Positions 12,301 to 19,986 of a DNA stretch of 64,000 nucleotides are shown here, piece by piece. Below the pieces are notes generated by a model that saw nothing but the letters and a program-made list of their open reading frames with translations, searched no databases and was not told the DNA's origin. Location: contig JADQCE010000002.1 in NCBI GenBank assembly GCA_016278265.1, forward strand, positions 372,001 through 436,000, in the 5' to 3' direction. Source of the stretch: Halothiobacillus sp. GTDB taxonomy: Bacteria > Pseudomonadota > Gammaproteobacteria > Halothiobacillales > Halothiobacillaceae. The number at the start of each line of letters is the position of its first letter. The first letter of the stretch is position 1. The position numbers and the translations under genes were made by a program.

Positions 12301-12507
12301 CTGGAAGACGAGGTCGGCACGGTCAACGTGATCGTCTGGCCGGATCGTGTCGCCGAATACCGGCAGGTGGTGGTCAATGCCCGCCTGCTGGAGGTGCGTG
12401 GTCAGTGGCAGCACCGCGATGGGGTCGCGCACCTGGTCGCCCGCATGCTGGTCGATCACAGCGACTGGTTGGGCGAGTTGCCCACCCGCTCGCGGGATTT
12501 TCATTAG
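9397..12507 (+). CDS. dnaE2: Error-prone DNA polymerase III alpha subunit DnaE2
   Basis: 1036 aa C-family polymerase for SOS-induced translesion synthesis. The start MNAYAELSARSNFSFL is family-typical. The PHP domain is followed by polymerase blocks with PDIDVDFEHHRREEVMQYIY, LSQHVGGFVIARG, GEYGFPESHSASFA and a C-terminal OB fold (GTVFLTLEDEVGTVNVIVWP). It is usually linked to imuA-imuB, but neither flanks it here, so partners must be encoded elsewhere. The LexA box ends seven bases before the start codon. Confidence 0.95.
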   Translation: MNAYAELSARSNFSFLTATPGPERLVETAAARGYVAIAICDECSLAGVVRAQQGWRALPEGGRPQLIIGTRLVLEEGDELVLLAATRAGYAAISQLVTRGRRAAAKGEYRLGRGDVLDGLNAGVRVIWQVPPGGMASPDWLLAGGIRPWLGVVAWLDGLDGRRAAHARALAAAHDLPVTALGDTLMADRQEKPLLDVVTALRHRVTVMEAADRLPSNAERHLRPVEALAELFPAEWHAEAVALAAQCRFSLDELSYEYPLDDIPPGVTGGEQLRRLTFEGAAVRWPDGIPERVVAQVERELSIIQEMAFEPYFLTVHDIVRFARSRGILCQGRGSAANSAVCFALGITAVNPAESSMLFERFISKERAEPPDIDVDFEHHRREEVMQYIYRRYGRERAALAATVIRYRRKSALRDAARALGVGEDVTERVNEQLAWWDKEVSDEKLAAAGVDGNLRQIRWWLAIARQLTGMPRHLSQHVGGFVIARGQLADLVPVENASMADRTVIQWDKDDLDAVGLMKIDVLALGMLSAVRRAFELVNHHRPRERDLALWSIPREDLATFEMISRADTVGVFQIESRAQMSMLPRLRPRCFYDLVIEIAIVRPGPIQGEMVHPYLKRRQGLEPEEYPNEAIRCVLGRTLGVPIFQEQVIELAMVAAGFSAGEADQLRRALGAWRKRGTLEDFRKKLFDGMTERGFAAEFADRVYRQILGFGEYGFPESHSASFAVIAYASAWLKCHEPVAFYCALLNSQPMGFYGPSQLVQDARRHGVVVRPPCVMASDGESTLEPLGEKGGAVQTHALRLGLGRIHGLSAAGLERLLAARDKAPFREVADCVRRARLDARDRRALAHAGAFAALEGNRYAAHWSASGIPADMDLEAGLPADRMVAEPSVDLPAPNRAETVVADYQRLGLSLNGHPLGLLRERLQRLRLRRSDELATRHDGAHTRYCGLVTMRQRPGTAKGTVFLTLEDEVGTVNVIVWPDRVAEYRQVVVNARLLEVRGQWQHRDGVAHLVARMLVDHSDWLGELPTRSRDFH

Positions 12508-12588
12508 GTTTCTGAGCTGGGATTGTGGCCCCTATCGCTGGCCAGCTGCGTTGTCATCAAATATACATGCGAACGGTAATGCGAAACG

Positions 12589-12617
12589 TTTGCATTGTCA
12601 TTGGGTGGCGCTATACT
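12589..12617 (+). promoter_or_regulatory. Promoter of candidate small RNA
   Basis: TTTGCA (12589-12594), 17-bp spacer, TATACT (12612-12617), close to the sigma70 consensus. No open reading frame with a ribosome binding site begins within the next 200 bases, whereas an intrinsic terminator follows at 12792. Confidence 0.6.
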
Positions 12618-12623
12618 GAGACC

Positions 12624-12833
12624 GTCAATTGAACGCGAAGGGGCCATCGAGTCAGCCAAACCCCATGTGCCCATCGATTCGAGCGATCCATGCTGATCCG
12701 GGGAACTTCCGAATTGCGTCCCGGTCAGAGACCGCGAGTCACGTTGCGATGCTTCTTCGTTTTCATCGACTCCTCCTGTGGTGAGTTTTGCGGGCAGGTC
12801 TGTTCCCACGGGGAGCGACCTGCCCATTTTTTT
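12624..12833 (+). ncRNA. Candidate small non-coding RNA
   Basis: Predicted transcript of about 210 nt between the promoter at 12589 and the terminator at 12792-12833. It contains small internal hairpins (for example GGTC-AGA-GACC) and no credible coding sequence. It does not match my memory of 6S RNA, tmRNA, RNase P RNA or CsrB-type RNAs. The call rests only on promoter, terminator and absence of an ORF. Confidence 0.35.
12792..12833 (+). terminator. Rho-independent terminator
   Basis: GGGCAGGTC and GACCTGCCC (9-bp stem, 16-base loop) followed by ATTTTTTT. Confidence 0.85.
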
Positions 12834-13058
12834 GTCTGTTGGAAAAACATCGCTGCCTCTGCAGCGTCCTGTTCGTGCCTTTCCACTCGGCCTCTCGTGG
12901 GGACGTTTGCGTTTGTCCAGAACGTCGGTCAAGGACGTTAGGGTGGGACGTTAGCCAGGACATCGTTTGCTGCGATATACGGATGGGCATGACCGGTGAG
13001 AGCGGGCTACACTCCGAAGTCGACGTCTACTGACTCGTCCACCAAAGGGGAGATAACA

Positions 13059-13982
13059 ATGAAACGCATGTTGAAACGTATTGCCACGGCGGCGCTCTGC
13101 CTGCCGCTGGTCGGTGGGATCGGCCTGGTCCAATCGGTTGCGCAGGCCGCCGACCGGGTCGAACTGGAGTACGACGACATGACCCTGGTCGGGTACATGG
13201 AAATGGCGGATGGCAGTTCGGTCGAGGACGGCGTGGTCCTGATGGTCCACGGCACGCTTGCCCACGGGCAGATGGATATCATGAGCAGCATGCAGGAATT
13301 GCTGCGTGATGCCGGCTACAACTCGCTGGCGATTAACCTGAGCCTGGGACAGGACGCCCGTGAGGGCATGTACGATGGTGACGACACTCACCGTCACAAG
13401 CACGAGGATGCGGTCGACGAGATCGCTGCCTGGGCCGAGTGGCTCAAGGGCGAGGGTGCCGAGCGGCTTGCCGTCATGGGGCACTCGCGCGGTGGTAACC
13501 AGGTGGCGCGCTATCTCGCCGATCAGGCCGATCCGATGGTCGAGAAGGCGGTCCTGCTGGCACCGCAGACCTGGTCGGAGGGTTACTACGCCAAGGACTT
13601 TAAGGAGAACTTCGGCACCGAGCTTGCCGCGCTACTGGAGAAGGCCGAGGCGTTGGTCGAGCAGGGCAAGGGTGACGAGATTATAGAAACGGATTTTCTC
13701 TACTTCACGGATACTCGTGTCGAGGCGGAAAGCGTGCTCAGCTACTACGCTGACGACCCGCGCATGGACACGCCCACGGTGCTGGGCGAGGTCTCTGTGC
13801 CGACGCTCGTGATCGTCGCCGGCGCGGACGAGACTGTCACCGATCTTGAAGAGAAGATGGCAGAGCGGGTCGAGGACGATCACATCGAGATGACGGTTGT
13901 CTCCGGGGCGGATCACATGTTCCGCGACCTGTTCCTCTACGACGCGGCCGATGCCGCAACCGACTTTATCGGCTGGCACTAA
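13059..13982 (+). CDS. Exported alpha/beta hydrolase
   Basis: 307 aa with an N-terminal signal peptide (MKRMLKRIATAALCLPL, cleavage probably after AQA). The alpha/beta-hydrolase fold follows, with oxyanion stretch VLMVHGTLAHG, nucleophile elbow GHSRGG (Ser near residue 148), an Asp in VIVAGADETV and a His in SGADHMF. This makes a full Ser-Asp-His triad. Probably a periplasmic esterase- or peptidase-like enzyme; the substrate is unknown. The start is set by AAAGGGGAG eight bases upstream. It is a single-gene unit ending in a strong terminator. Confidence 0.85.
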   Translation: MKRMLKRIATAALCLPLVGGIGLVQSVAQAADRVELEYDDMTLVGYMEMADGSSVEDGVVLMVHGTLAHGQMDIMSSMQELLRDAGYNSLAINLSLGQDAREGMYDGDDTHRHKHEDAVDEIAAWAEWLKGEGAERLAVMGHSRGGNQVARYLADQADPMVEKAVLLAPQTWSEGYYAKDFKENFGTELAALLEKAEALVEQGKGDEIIETDFLYFTDTRVEAESVLSYYADDPRMDTPTVLGEVSVPTLVIVAGADETVTDLEEKMAERVEDDHIEMTVVSGADHMFRDLFLYDAADAATDFIGWH

Positions 13983-14025
13983 GCCACGAGTCTCCTGGCC
14001 CGAATCGGTCGGCTGGGGATAGAGA

Positions 14026-14052
14026 GGCGGATCCACTCGGATCCGCCTTTTT
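14026..14052 (+). terminator. Rho-independent terminator after the hydrolase gene
   Basis: GGCGGATCC-ACTC-GGATCCGCC followed by TTTTT. Confidence 0.9.
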
Positions 14053-14169
14053 GCTTGGCTGACTGAAATGTCCGGTTCGGCCGTCGACACGGCCAGCAGG
14101 GCGCTGGTGAAGACGCTTCGCCTGGTGGTACCTTCCAATCAAAGACAACCACCACGCCCGGAGCGACCG

Positions 14170-15063
14170 ATGGACGAATCCTGCCCGATCCTGATTGCCA
14201 GTGACCTCTCCGATGCCAGCGAGGTGGCGGTGACCCGTGCGATGCAATTGGCCTCCCGCCGTTCCTGCCCTGTAACCGCATTGCATGTCATCCAGGAGGA
14301 GCCGTTGTGGTGGGTGGTCAAGAGTCGTGATCTTGACCCGGACGAGTTGCGCGCCGAGCTGCTCCGCGAGGCGCTTGCCGGGTTGAACTCGCAATTGCAG
14401 GCGGCGGCGGGGCGACTGGCGATCGACCCGCCCGAATCGAACGTGGAGGCCCGGCTGGGCAAGCCGGTCGCGGTGGCCAGCGAGATGGCGGAGTCCATTG
14501 ACGCACGCCTGATCGTGGTGGGCGCCCACGGCCGCCACGCGGTGCGCGACTGGTTCATTGGCACGACCGCGGAAAAGGTGGTGCGCGCCGGCAATGTGCC
14601 GGTACTGGTCTCTCGGGTGGAGCCGACCCATGGCTACCACAAGGTGACGGTGGCGGTGGACTTCTCCGAATCGAGCCGGGTGGCACTGCGAGCGGCGCTC
14701 GAGTGGGCGCCGTACGCGCAGTTCACCTTGGTGCATGCCTACGAGACGTGGTTCGAGAGTTATATCGATCCGGCCACCTACGAGCGTCTGCGCCAGGAAC
14801 AGGAAGAAGCGTTGTACGCGCGCCTGCGCGAATTCGCTCAGGAGTTGGGCGTGTGCAGCGATCACGAGGTCGACTACCGCATCATTGCCGGCCATCCCGG
14901 CACGGCCGTAGTCGAAGCGGCGGCCAAGGCCCATGCCGATCTCACCGTCTGCGGCACCCAGGGCGAGACCGGCTTGCGCCACCTGCTGCTTGGCAGCGTG
15001 GCCCAGCACATCCTGCGCGAGTCGAAGGGAGACGTGCTGACGGTACGTGATCACGGCGACTGA
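14170..15063 (+). CDS. Tandem universal stress protein (UspA family)
   Basis: 297 aa with two Usp domains (about residues 5-145 and 155-295), like E. coli UspE. The first has the ATP-loop-like VVGAHGRHAVRDWFIGTTAEKVVR and the second VCGTQGETGLRHLLLGSVAQHILR; both carry G-x2-G-x9-G(S/T) spacing. The ATG at 14170 begins directly at the first domain (PILIASDLSDAS), so the longer upstream reading is rejected. It is cytoplasmic, with a general stress role inferred from family. Confidence 0.9.
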   Translation: MDESCPILIASDLSDASEVAVTRAMQLASRRSCPVTALHVIQEEPLWWVVKSRDLDPDELRAELLREALAGLNSQLQAAAGRLAIDPPESNVEARLGKPVAVASEMAESIDARLIVVGAHGRHAVRDWFIGTTAEKVVRAGNVPVLVSRVEPTHGYHKVTVAVDFSESSRVALRAALEWAPYAQFTLVHAYETWFESYIDPATYERLRQEQEEALYARLREFAQELGVCSDHEVDYRIIAGHPGTAVVEAAAKAHADLTVCGTQGETGLRHLLLGSVAQHILRESKGDVLTVRDHGD

Positions 15064-15180
15064 CGACCATGCCGCATTACTAGGTTGGGCACTCGATCCA
15101 GTCGGACTTTTCTTTACAAAGGGCCGGTCGGGTGCTTGATTTGATCGACGCTAGTCGACCTGCCCAAGAGGAATTGCCCC

Positions 15181-16122
15181 ATGCTCATCTACAGTCATCC
15201 GGTGTGCTGGAAGCACGAGAACGAGAACGACGTCATGCTGCCGCACCCGGAGCGTCCCGAGCGCCTGGACGCGGTGATGGCGGCGATCGAGCGCTTCCCG
15301 GCCGAGCGATATACACGGGTCGAGGCGCCGCTGGGCGACAAGAGCGACTACGAACTGGCCCATGACCCGCGTTATGTCGAGGCGATCTTTAGCCAGGCAC
15401 CGACACCCGGTGATTTCCAGGCGTTGCGGGTCGACGGCGATACCTCGCTAAACGAGTACACGATCGAGGCCAGCCGGCGGGTGGTGGGCGCGGCCAAGGC
15501 GGCCATCGATGCCGTCCTGCCGGGGCCCGAGCGACGTGCCTTTCTTGCCACCCGTCCGCCCGGCCACCATGCCGGGCCCTGTCAGCCGCGCGGTTTCTGC
15601 GTGTTCAACAACGTCTCGATCGCGGCCTACTACGCCATCCGGCATCACGGGCTCGAGCGGGTGGCGATCGTCGATTTCGACGTCCATCACGGCGACGGCA
15701 CCGAGGAGATCGTCGCCAACAGCGACGCGGTGCGCTTTTTCTCGGTCTTCCAGCACCCGTACTACCCGTACTCGGGCATCCCGCCGATCGCCGACAACTG
15801 CTTCCCGATCGGCCTGCCCAACATGACCGATGGCAAGGCGTTCCGCAAAGGGGTGCGCGACTCGGTCTGGTTCGAGACGCTGCGCGATTTCCGCCCGCAA
15901 CTGCTGCTGTTCTCCGCCGGTTTCGACGCCCACAAGAATGACCCGCTGGGCGGCTGGATTCTCGAGGACGAGGACTTTGCCTGGATCACCCGCGAGGTGA
16001 TCGCCGCGGCGGGCGGGGACGACCTGCCGGTGGTGTCCTTGCTGGAGGGTGGTTACGACCTGGAGGGGCTGGAGGACTCGGTGCTCGCCCATCTCAAGGC
16101 CCTGGACGGGGATGCCGGCTAA
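15181..16122 (+). CDS. Histone deacetylase-family (AcuC/HdaH-like) deacetylase
   Basis: 313 aa zinc-dependent amidohydrolase. Catalytic motifs are intact: RPPGHHAGP (tandem His), DFDVHHGDGTE (zinc Asp/His) and SAGFDAHKNDPLGG (second zinc Asp), plus LEGGYD. Bacterial members deacetylate proteins, polyamines or small acetylated metabolites; the substrate here is unknown. GAGG precedes the ATG. Its stop overlaps the start of the downstream UDG-like gene, so the two are translationally coupled. Confidence 0.9.
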   Translation: MLIYSHPVCWKHENENDVMLPHPERPERLDAVMAAIERFPAERYTRVEAPLGDKSDYELAHDPRYVEAIFSQAPTPGDFQALRVDGDTSLNEYTIEASRRVVGAAKAAIDAVLPGPERRAFLATRPPGHHAGPCQPRGFCVFNNVSIAAYYAIRHHGLERVAIVDFDVHHGDGTEEIVANSDAVRFFSVFQHPYYPYSGIPPIADNCFPIGLPNMTDGKAFRKGVRDSVWFETLRDFRPQLLLFSAGFDAHKNDPLGGWILEDEDFAWITREVIAAAGGDDLPVVSLLEGGYDLEGLEDSVLAHLKALDGDAG

Positions 16123-16711
16123 GCCCATCGCACTCGAGCAACTCGAGGCCGAGATACGCACCTGCCGCCTGTGCGAGGCGGAATTGCCGCTCGGCCCGCG
16201 GCCGGTGTTCATCGCCCGCCGCGAGGCCCGCCTGCTGATCGCCGCCCAGGCGCCGGGACGACGGGTGCACGAGACCGGCCTGCCGTTCAATGACCCCAGC
16301 GGCGATCGGCTGCGCGACTGGCTCGGGATCGACCGCGAGACCTTCTATCACCACCCGGCCATCGCCATCGTGCCGATGGGCTTCTGCTTTCCCGGCACCG
16401 GCCGGGGCGGGGACCTGCCGCCGCGACCGGAATGCGCCCCGACCTGGCGTCGGCCGTTGCTCGAGGCGATGCCGCAGGTCGAGACCACGGTGGTCATCGG
16501 CCGTTACGCGCTGGGTTGGCACCTGGGGCTCAAGGGCGGCCAGCGCTTGACCGACCTGGTCGCCGACTGGCGGCGTCTGGCCCCGGCCCACTTCCCGCTG
16601 CCGCATCCCAGTCCGCGCAACAACCGTTGGCTTCGAAACAACCCCTGGTTCGAGGAGGAGGTGGTTCCCGCCTTGAGGATCCGGGTGGCGCGGTTGCTCG
16701 ACGCGGACTGA
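16112..16711 (+). CDS. Uracil-DNA glycosylase family protein
   Basis: 199 aa. It has a UDG-fold signature: an N-terminal CRLCEAELP cysteine pair, AQAPGRRVHETGLPFNDPSGDRLRDWLG (motif A region), VVIGRYALGWHL, and C-terminal motif B PLPHPSPRNN. This group is close to uncharacterised YqfB/UDG-family proteins rather than Ung. The ATG lies inside the end of the deacetylase gene (11-base overlap). It is convergent with the antiporter gene with a 7-base gap. Confidence 0.85.
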   Translation: MPAKPIALEQLEAEIRTCRLCEAELPLGPRPVFIARREARLLIAAQAPGRRVHETGLPFNDPSGDRLRDWLGIDRETFYHHPAIAIVPMGFCFPGTGRGGDLPPRPECAPTWRRPLLEAMPQVETTVVIGRYALGWHLGLKGGQRLTDLVADWRRLAPAHFPLPHPSPRNNRWLRNNPWFEEEVVPALRIRVARLLDAD

Positions 16712-16718
16712 CGCGAAC

Positions 16719-18440
16719 TCACTCGCGGAATTTCAGACCTACCTGGGTGATCGTCGGGCCGTCCATCTCGCGCACGGTCAGGCTGACGCGATCGAGATCG
16801 ACCGAATCACCCACGACCGGCGGGTTGCGCAACAACGACTTGATCGCCTCGTCGAGGGTCGCCTCCTGCAGTTCCTCGGGTGGGTGGATTCCGTAGACCT
16901 GGGCCAGATCGGCGATGCGCGCCCCGCCACGCAGCGAGAAGGCACCGAAGAAGGTCTGTTCGGCCAGATCGGCCTTCTTGCGTCGCTCGCCGGTGAAGAA
17001 GCGGTTGAGGTCGTTGATCATGTCCTCGGGAATGATCGTCAGCACGATGTCACCCGACTGGAAGCGAAAGCCCGTTTCCGGCTTGCGCAGGGCGAGATTG
17101 CGCACCACGCCCGCAACCATTACCGATTCGCCGAACGGCATGCGTTCGGGACCGGCGCCGTCGGCATCCGTGTGTTCGCCTACCACGAATTGCACCATCT
17201 CCAGCCGGGGCTCGATCGGCAGGTTCAGGTCCGCTCGCTGGCGCGGCTCGGCCAGCGGCGGCACCTCGACCTTGAGCAGGCGCGCGGCTAACGGCACCGT
17301 GCTGCCCTGGATCAAGAGCGAGGTGATCACCACCACGTAGGCGATCTCGAAGAAGCGCTCGGCATCGGGGATGCCGTAAATCATCGGGAACAGCGCCAGC
17401 ACGATCGGTACCGCGCCGCGCAGCCCCACCCAGGCAATGAAGGTGGTCTCGCGCCAGTTGAAATGAAACGGCCACAGCCCGATCCAGATGGCGATCGGTC
17501 GGGCCACCAGCAGCAGGGCGAACGCCAGGATCAGGGCCGGGACTATCTGGTCGAGCACCGCCGACGGGGTGACCAGCAGCCCCAGGATCAGGAACATGCC
17601 CGCCTGCGCCAGCCAGGCCAGCCCGTCCATGATGCGCAAAACGTGGAAGGTGCCGCGGTTTCTCGCCGTGCCGATCACCAGCCCCGTGAGATAGATGCCC
17701 AGAAAACCGCTGCCGCCCAGTTCGTTGATCAGCGCGAACGACAACAGCCCGCCGGAGGCGATCAACAGCGCGTAGAGTCCCTCGGCCAATTCGATCCGCC
17801 GCAGCACCTCGCGCAATAGAAAGCCGAAGGCCACGCCCAGCACGGCACCGATGCCGAATTGCTGGACCAGGAATACCAGGATCCACGGATCGAGCAGCGA
17901 CTGACCGGCCGAGATCACCTCGAGCAGGGTGATGGTGAGGAAGATCGCCATCGGGTCGTTGATGCCCGACTCGATTTCCAGTGTCGAGCCGACCCGTTCG
18001 TTCAGCCGGGTGCCGCTGCCCTTCAACAGCGAGAACACGGCCGCCGCGTCGGTCGAGCCGATGATCGCGCCCATCAACAGCCCGTAGTACCAGTTGAACC
18101 CCATCAGCCAGGTGGCCAGCGCCCCCATGGCCCCGGCGGTGATCATCACGCCGACGGTCGCCAGCGACAGGGCGGGCTTGAGGGCGACGCGGAAGGTGCG
18201 GATATGGGTGCGCAGGCCGCCGTCGAGCAGGATGATGGCCAGGGCGATGTTGCCGATCAGGAAGGCGGTCTGGAAATCGTCGAACTGCACGCCGCCGATG
18301 CCGTCCTGCCCGGCGAGCATGCCCACGCCGAGGAAGATCAGCAGCAGCGGAAAGCCGAAACGCGATGACGCCATGCCGGCGATGATGCTGGTGAACAGCA
18401 GCAGGGCGCCGAGCAAGATAAACGAGTTGGTCGCGTCCAT
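16719..18440 (-). CDS. CvrA/NhaP2-type cation/proton antiporter
   Basis: 573 aa inner-membrane CPA1 antiporter: about 12 transmembrane segments with the ion-site motif STDAAAVFSLL and GINDPMAIF, then cytoplasmic RCK_C-like (residues about 400-480) and CorC_HlyC-like domains. E. coli and Vibrio relatives exchange K+ (and Na+) for H+ and help volume and pH control. The start is the ATG at 18440 (MDATNSFILLGALLLF) because upstream residues lack hydrophobic or family character. Confidence 0.9.
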   Translation of the reverse strand: MDATNSFILLGALLLFTSIIAGMASSRFGFPLLLIFLGVGMLAGQDGIGGVQFDDFQTAFLIGNIALAIILLDGGLRTHIRTFRVALKPALSLATVGVMITAGAMGALATWLMGFNWYYGLLMGAIIGSTDAAAVFSLLKGSGTRLNERVGSTLEIESGINDPMAIFLTITLLEVISAGQSLLDPWILVFLVQQFGIGAVLGVAFGFLLREVLRRIELAEGLYALLIASGGLLSFALINELGGSGFLGIYLTGLVIGTARNRGTFHVLRIMDGLAWLAQAGMFLILGLLVTPSAVLDQIVPALILAFALLLVARPIAIWIGLWPFHFNWRETTFIAWVGLRGAVPIVLALFPMIYGIPDAERFFEIAYVVVITSLLIQGSTVPLAARLLKVEVPPLAEPRQRADLNLPIEPRLEMVQFVVGEHTDADGAGPERMPFGESVMVAGVVRNLALRKPETGFRFQSGDIVLTIIPEDMINDLNRFFTGERRKKADLAEQTFFGAFSLRGGARIADLAQVYGIHPPEELQEATLDEAIKSLLRNPPVVGDSVDLDRVSLTVREMDGPTITQVGLKFRE

Positions 18441-18675
18441 GGCTCTCGGGTCCGGCGTGGGTGGCGGTTCCTCAACTATACGCGAGGCCACGGGGCGAGC
18501 GGGCTTGCTGCCCACGGTCCATTCCGAGTCGAACGCCGAGGGATGGTCCGCACACGGCGTGTCGGGCCGACGTCCGATCCGCCGGGGATGAGACGTGATT
18601 GGCGCGAGTCACTCCCGGGAACGTGGCGCCCTGGCCAGTGTCAGCCCGGTCGTTGCCGGCCGGGTACCAGCGCAA

Positions 18676-18981
18676 TCAGGTCGCCGGGGCGAGGAAGGCA
18701 GGAGGCGTCTCGAGAAACGAGCGCATGGCCACCGGTACCGACTTGGGGGCGGACGGCAGGGGAAAGCGGGCATCGATTTCGCGCCGGACCGCGGCCTGTT
18801 CGGGTAGCAGCGGCAGGTGCCCACCGGCGAGCACCTCGACGGCATCGGACAGGCCCAATCGATCGAGGTGCTGGGTCGGTGCCTCGAGGAAGGTCTCCAG
18901 GTCGAGGCCGGTCGTCGACAGGCGACAGGCGCGGAAGATATTGGCCCAGAAATCGATCATTTCGTCACGGTAGGTCTGCAT
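18676..18981 (-). CDS. Hypothetical 101-aa protein under WYL-operator control
   Basis: I do not recognise the family. 101 aa, mainly helical, no membrane segment, Pro-rich tail; it begins MQTYRDEMIDFWANIFRACR. A GAGGAG ribosome site sits upstream. A consensus-quality promoter (TTGACA-17-TACTAT) reads into it and is overlapped by an 11-bp-arm palindrome. It is divergent from a WYL regulator, so it is likely the target of that regulator. Confidence 0.7.
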   Translation of the reverse strand: MQTYRDEMIDFWANIFRACRLSTTGLDLETFLEAPTQHLDRLGLSDAVEVLAGGHLPLLPEQAAVRREIDARFPLPSAPKSVPVAMRSFLETPPAFLAPAT

Positions 18982-19016
18982 GGCTGCGCTCCTCTGTTGA
19001 CCGCCTACAAACTAGG

Positions 19017-19050
19017 CATGTCCAGATAGTATGCACACAATCTGGACGTG
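19017..19050. promoter_or_regulatory. Palindromic operator between WYL regulator and orphan gene
   Basis: CATGTCCAGAT, 12-base spacer, ATCTGGACGTG (10 of 11 positions complementary). It spans the -10 and most of the spacer of the leftward promoter, so a bound dimer would repress that gene. The adjacent WYL protein is the natural candidate ligand-responsive binder. Confidence 0.75.
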
Positions 19051-19054
19051 TCAA
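19026..19054 (-). promoter_or_regulatory. Leftward promoter of the 101-aa gene
   Basis: On the minus strand: TTGACA (19054-19049), 17-bp spacer, TACTAT (19031-19026), an almost perfect sigma70 promoter. Confidence 0.75.
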
Positions 19055-19107
19055 CAAAGTCACGTAATTTTTATTGACATACCGTCGGCGGGTCGGAGAA
19101 TGGGCCT

Positions 19108-19983
19108 ATGAACCGCATTACCCCGACCACCATCGATGACCTGAAATGGGACCTGCGCCAGCGACTCAAGCTGCTCGAGTGCACCGTGCTGCTTAACGGC
19201 TGGGTACGCACCCAGGCGCTGACGGAGAGTTTCGGCATCAGCCGGGCGCAGGCTTCCAAGGACTTTGCCGTCTACCAGGCACTCGCCCCCGACAACCTCG
19301 TCTACAACCGTTCGCGGAAGGTCTACGAGCCCGGCGAGCGCTTCGCCGCGCTGTTGCTGTCGGGACGGACCTCCGAGTTGCTGGATGTGCTGGCGGCCGT
19401 GCCGGGAGAGAATCGGCCGGTGGTGGCGTTGGCCGCCGCCGGACCGAACGTGGAACTGTTGCGTCCGCTCGAGCGCGAACTGGATCTGGATATCCTGCGC
19501 GCGGTGTCGGCGGCGGCCAGCAACGGCCATCGGCTGCGGGTGGCGTACCAGTCGATGCGGCGGCCGAACGCACGCCGCATCGAGTTGTCGCCCCACACGC
19601 TGGTCTACAGCGGTTTTCGTTGGCACCTGCGGGCGTTCAGTCACGAGCACGAGGAGTACCGTGATTTCGTGCTCGCCCGCATGGGGAATGCCGAACCGCT
19701 GCCGGATCAGCCCGGCGCGCCGCGCGAGCAGGATGCCGACTGGTTCGAGGAGGTGACGGTGCGGGTCGGGGTGCACCCGGAGCTGCCGGCGACCCAGCAG
19801 GCGGTGATCGCCGCAGATTACGGCATGATCGATGGCGAGCGCCGTGTGACCGTGCGCCAGGCACTGTTGCCTTACCTGCTGCGGTTGATGCAGATCGAGC
19901 CTGAGCGGGAGCACCCGGACCCGGTGGTTCAGCAGATTCGCCTGCTTAATCCCGAGGTAGCGGCCAGAAACGGTTGGGACTGA
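19108..19983 (+). CDS. WYL-domain transcriptional regulator
   Basis: 291 aa. An N-terminal winged helix (residues about 10-75, LTESFGISRAQASKDFAVYQ) is followed by a WYL sensor domain (LRVAYQSMRRPNARRIELSPHTLVYSGFRWHLRAF), then a WCX-like C-terminal part. The layout is that of BrxR/CapW-type repressors, which often control defence or stress genes through inverted-repeat operators. Such an operator lies immediately upstream. A TTGACA (19074-19079) may serve its own promoter. The only nearby candidate target is the divergent 101-aa gene. Confidence 0.88.
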   Translation: MNRITPTTIDDLKWDLRQRLKLLECTVLLNGWVRTQALTESFGISRAQASKDFAVYQALAPDNLVYNRSRKVYEPGERFAALLLSGRTSELLDVLAAVPGENRPVVALAAAGPNVELLRPLERELDLDILRAVSAAASNGHRLRVAYQSMRRPNARRIELSPHTLVYSGFRWHLRAFSHEHEEYRDFVLARMGNAEPLPDQPGAPREQDADWFEEVTVRVGVHPELPATQQAVIAADYGMIDGERRVTVRQALLPYLLRLMQIEPEREHPDPVVQQIRLLNPEVAARNGWD

Positions 19984-19986
19984 CGT

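Larger units (their letters stand above)
12508..13058. other. 551-base intergenic region with a candidate small RNA
   Basis: No convincing protein gene. A leftward open stretch (12504-12932) has an unnatural composition and no homology. The region holds a strong rightward promoter, a roughly 210-base candidate transcript and an intrinsic terminator, listed separately. The last 100 bases probably contain the promoter of the alpha/beta hydrolase. Confidence 0.6.

Noticed and set aside
12589-12833. 6S RNA or CsrB/RsmY-type RNA identity for the candidate transcript
   Set aside because: The ends do not form the long closing stem of 6S RNA, and repeated ANGGA loops of Csr/Rsm RNAs are lacking.
12504-12932. 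Leftward 142-codon open frame after dnaE2
   Set aside because: Unnatural composition (Ser/Arg/Asp-rich, no homology), crosses the promoter and terminator of the candidate RNA, and has no ribosome site.
18472-18675. Leftward 67-codon frame between the antiporter and the 101-aa gene
   Set aside because: No ribosome site, Arg/Ser-rich composition, no recognisable pattern; the 235-base gap is better left non-coding.
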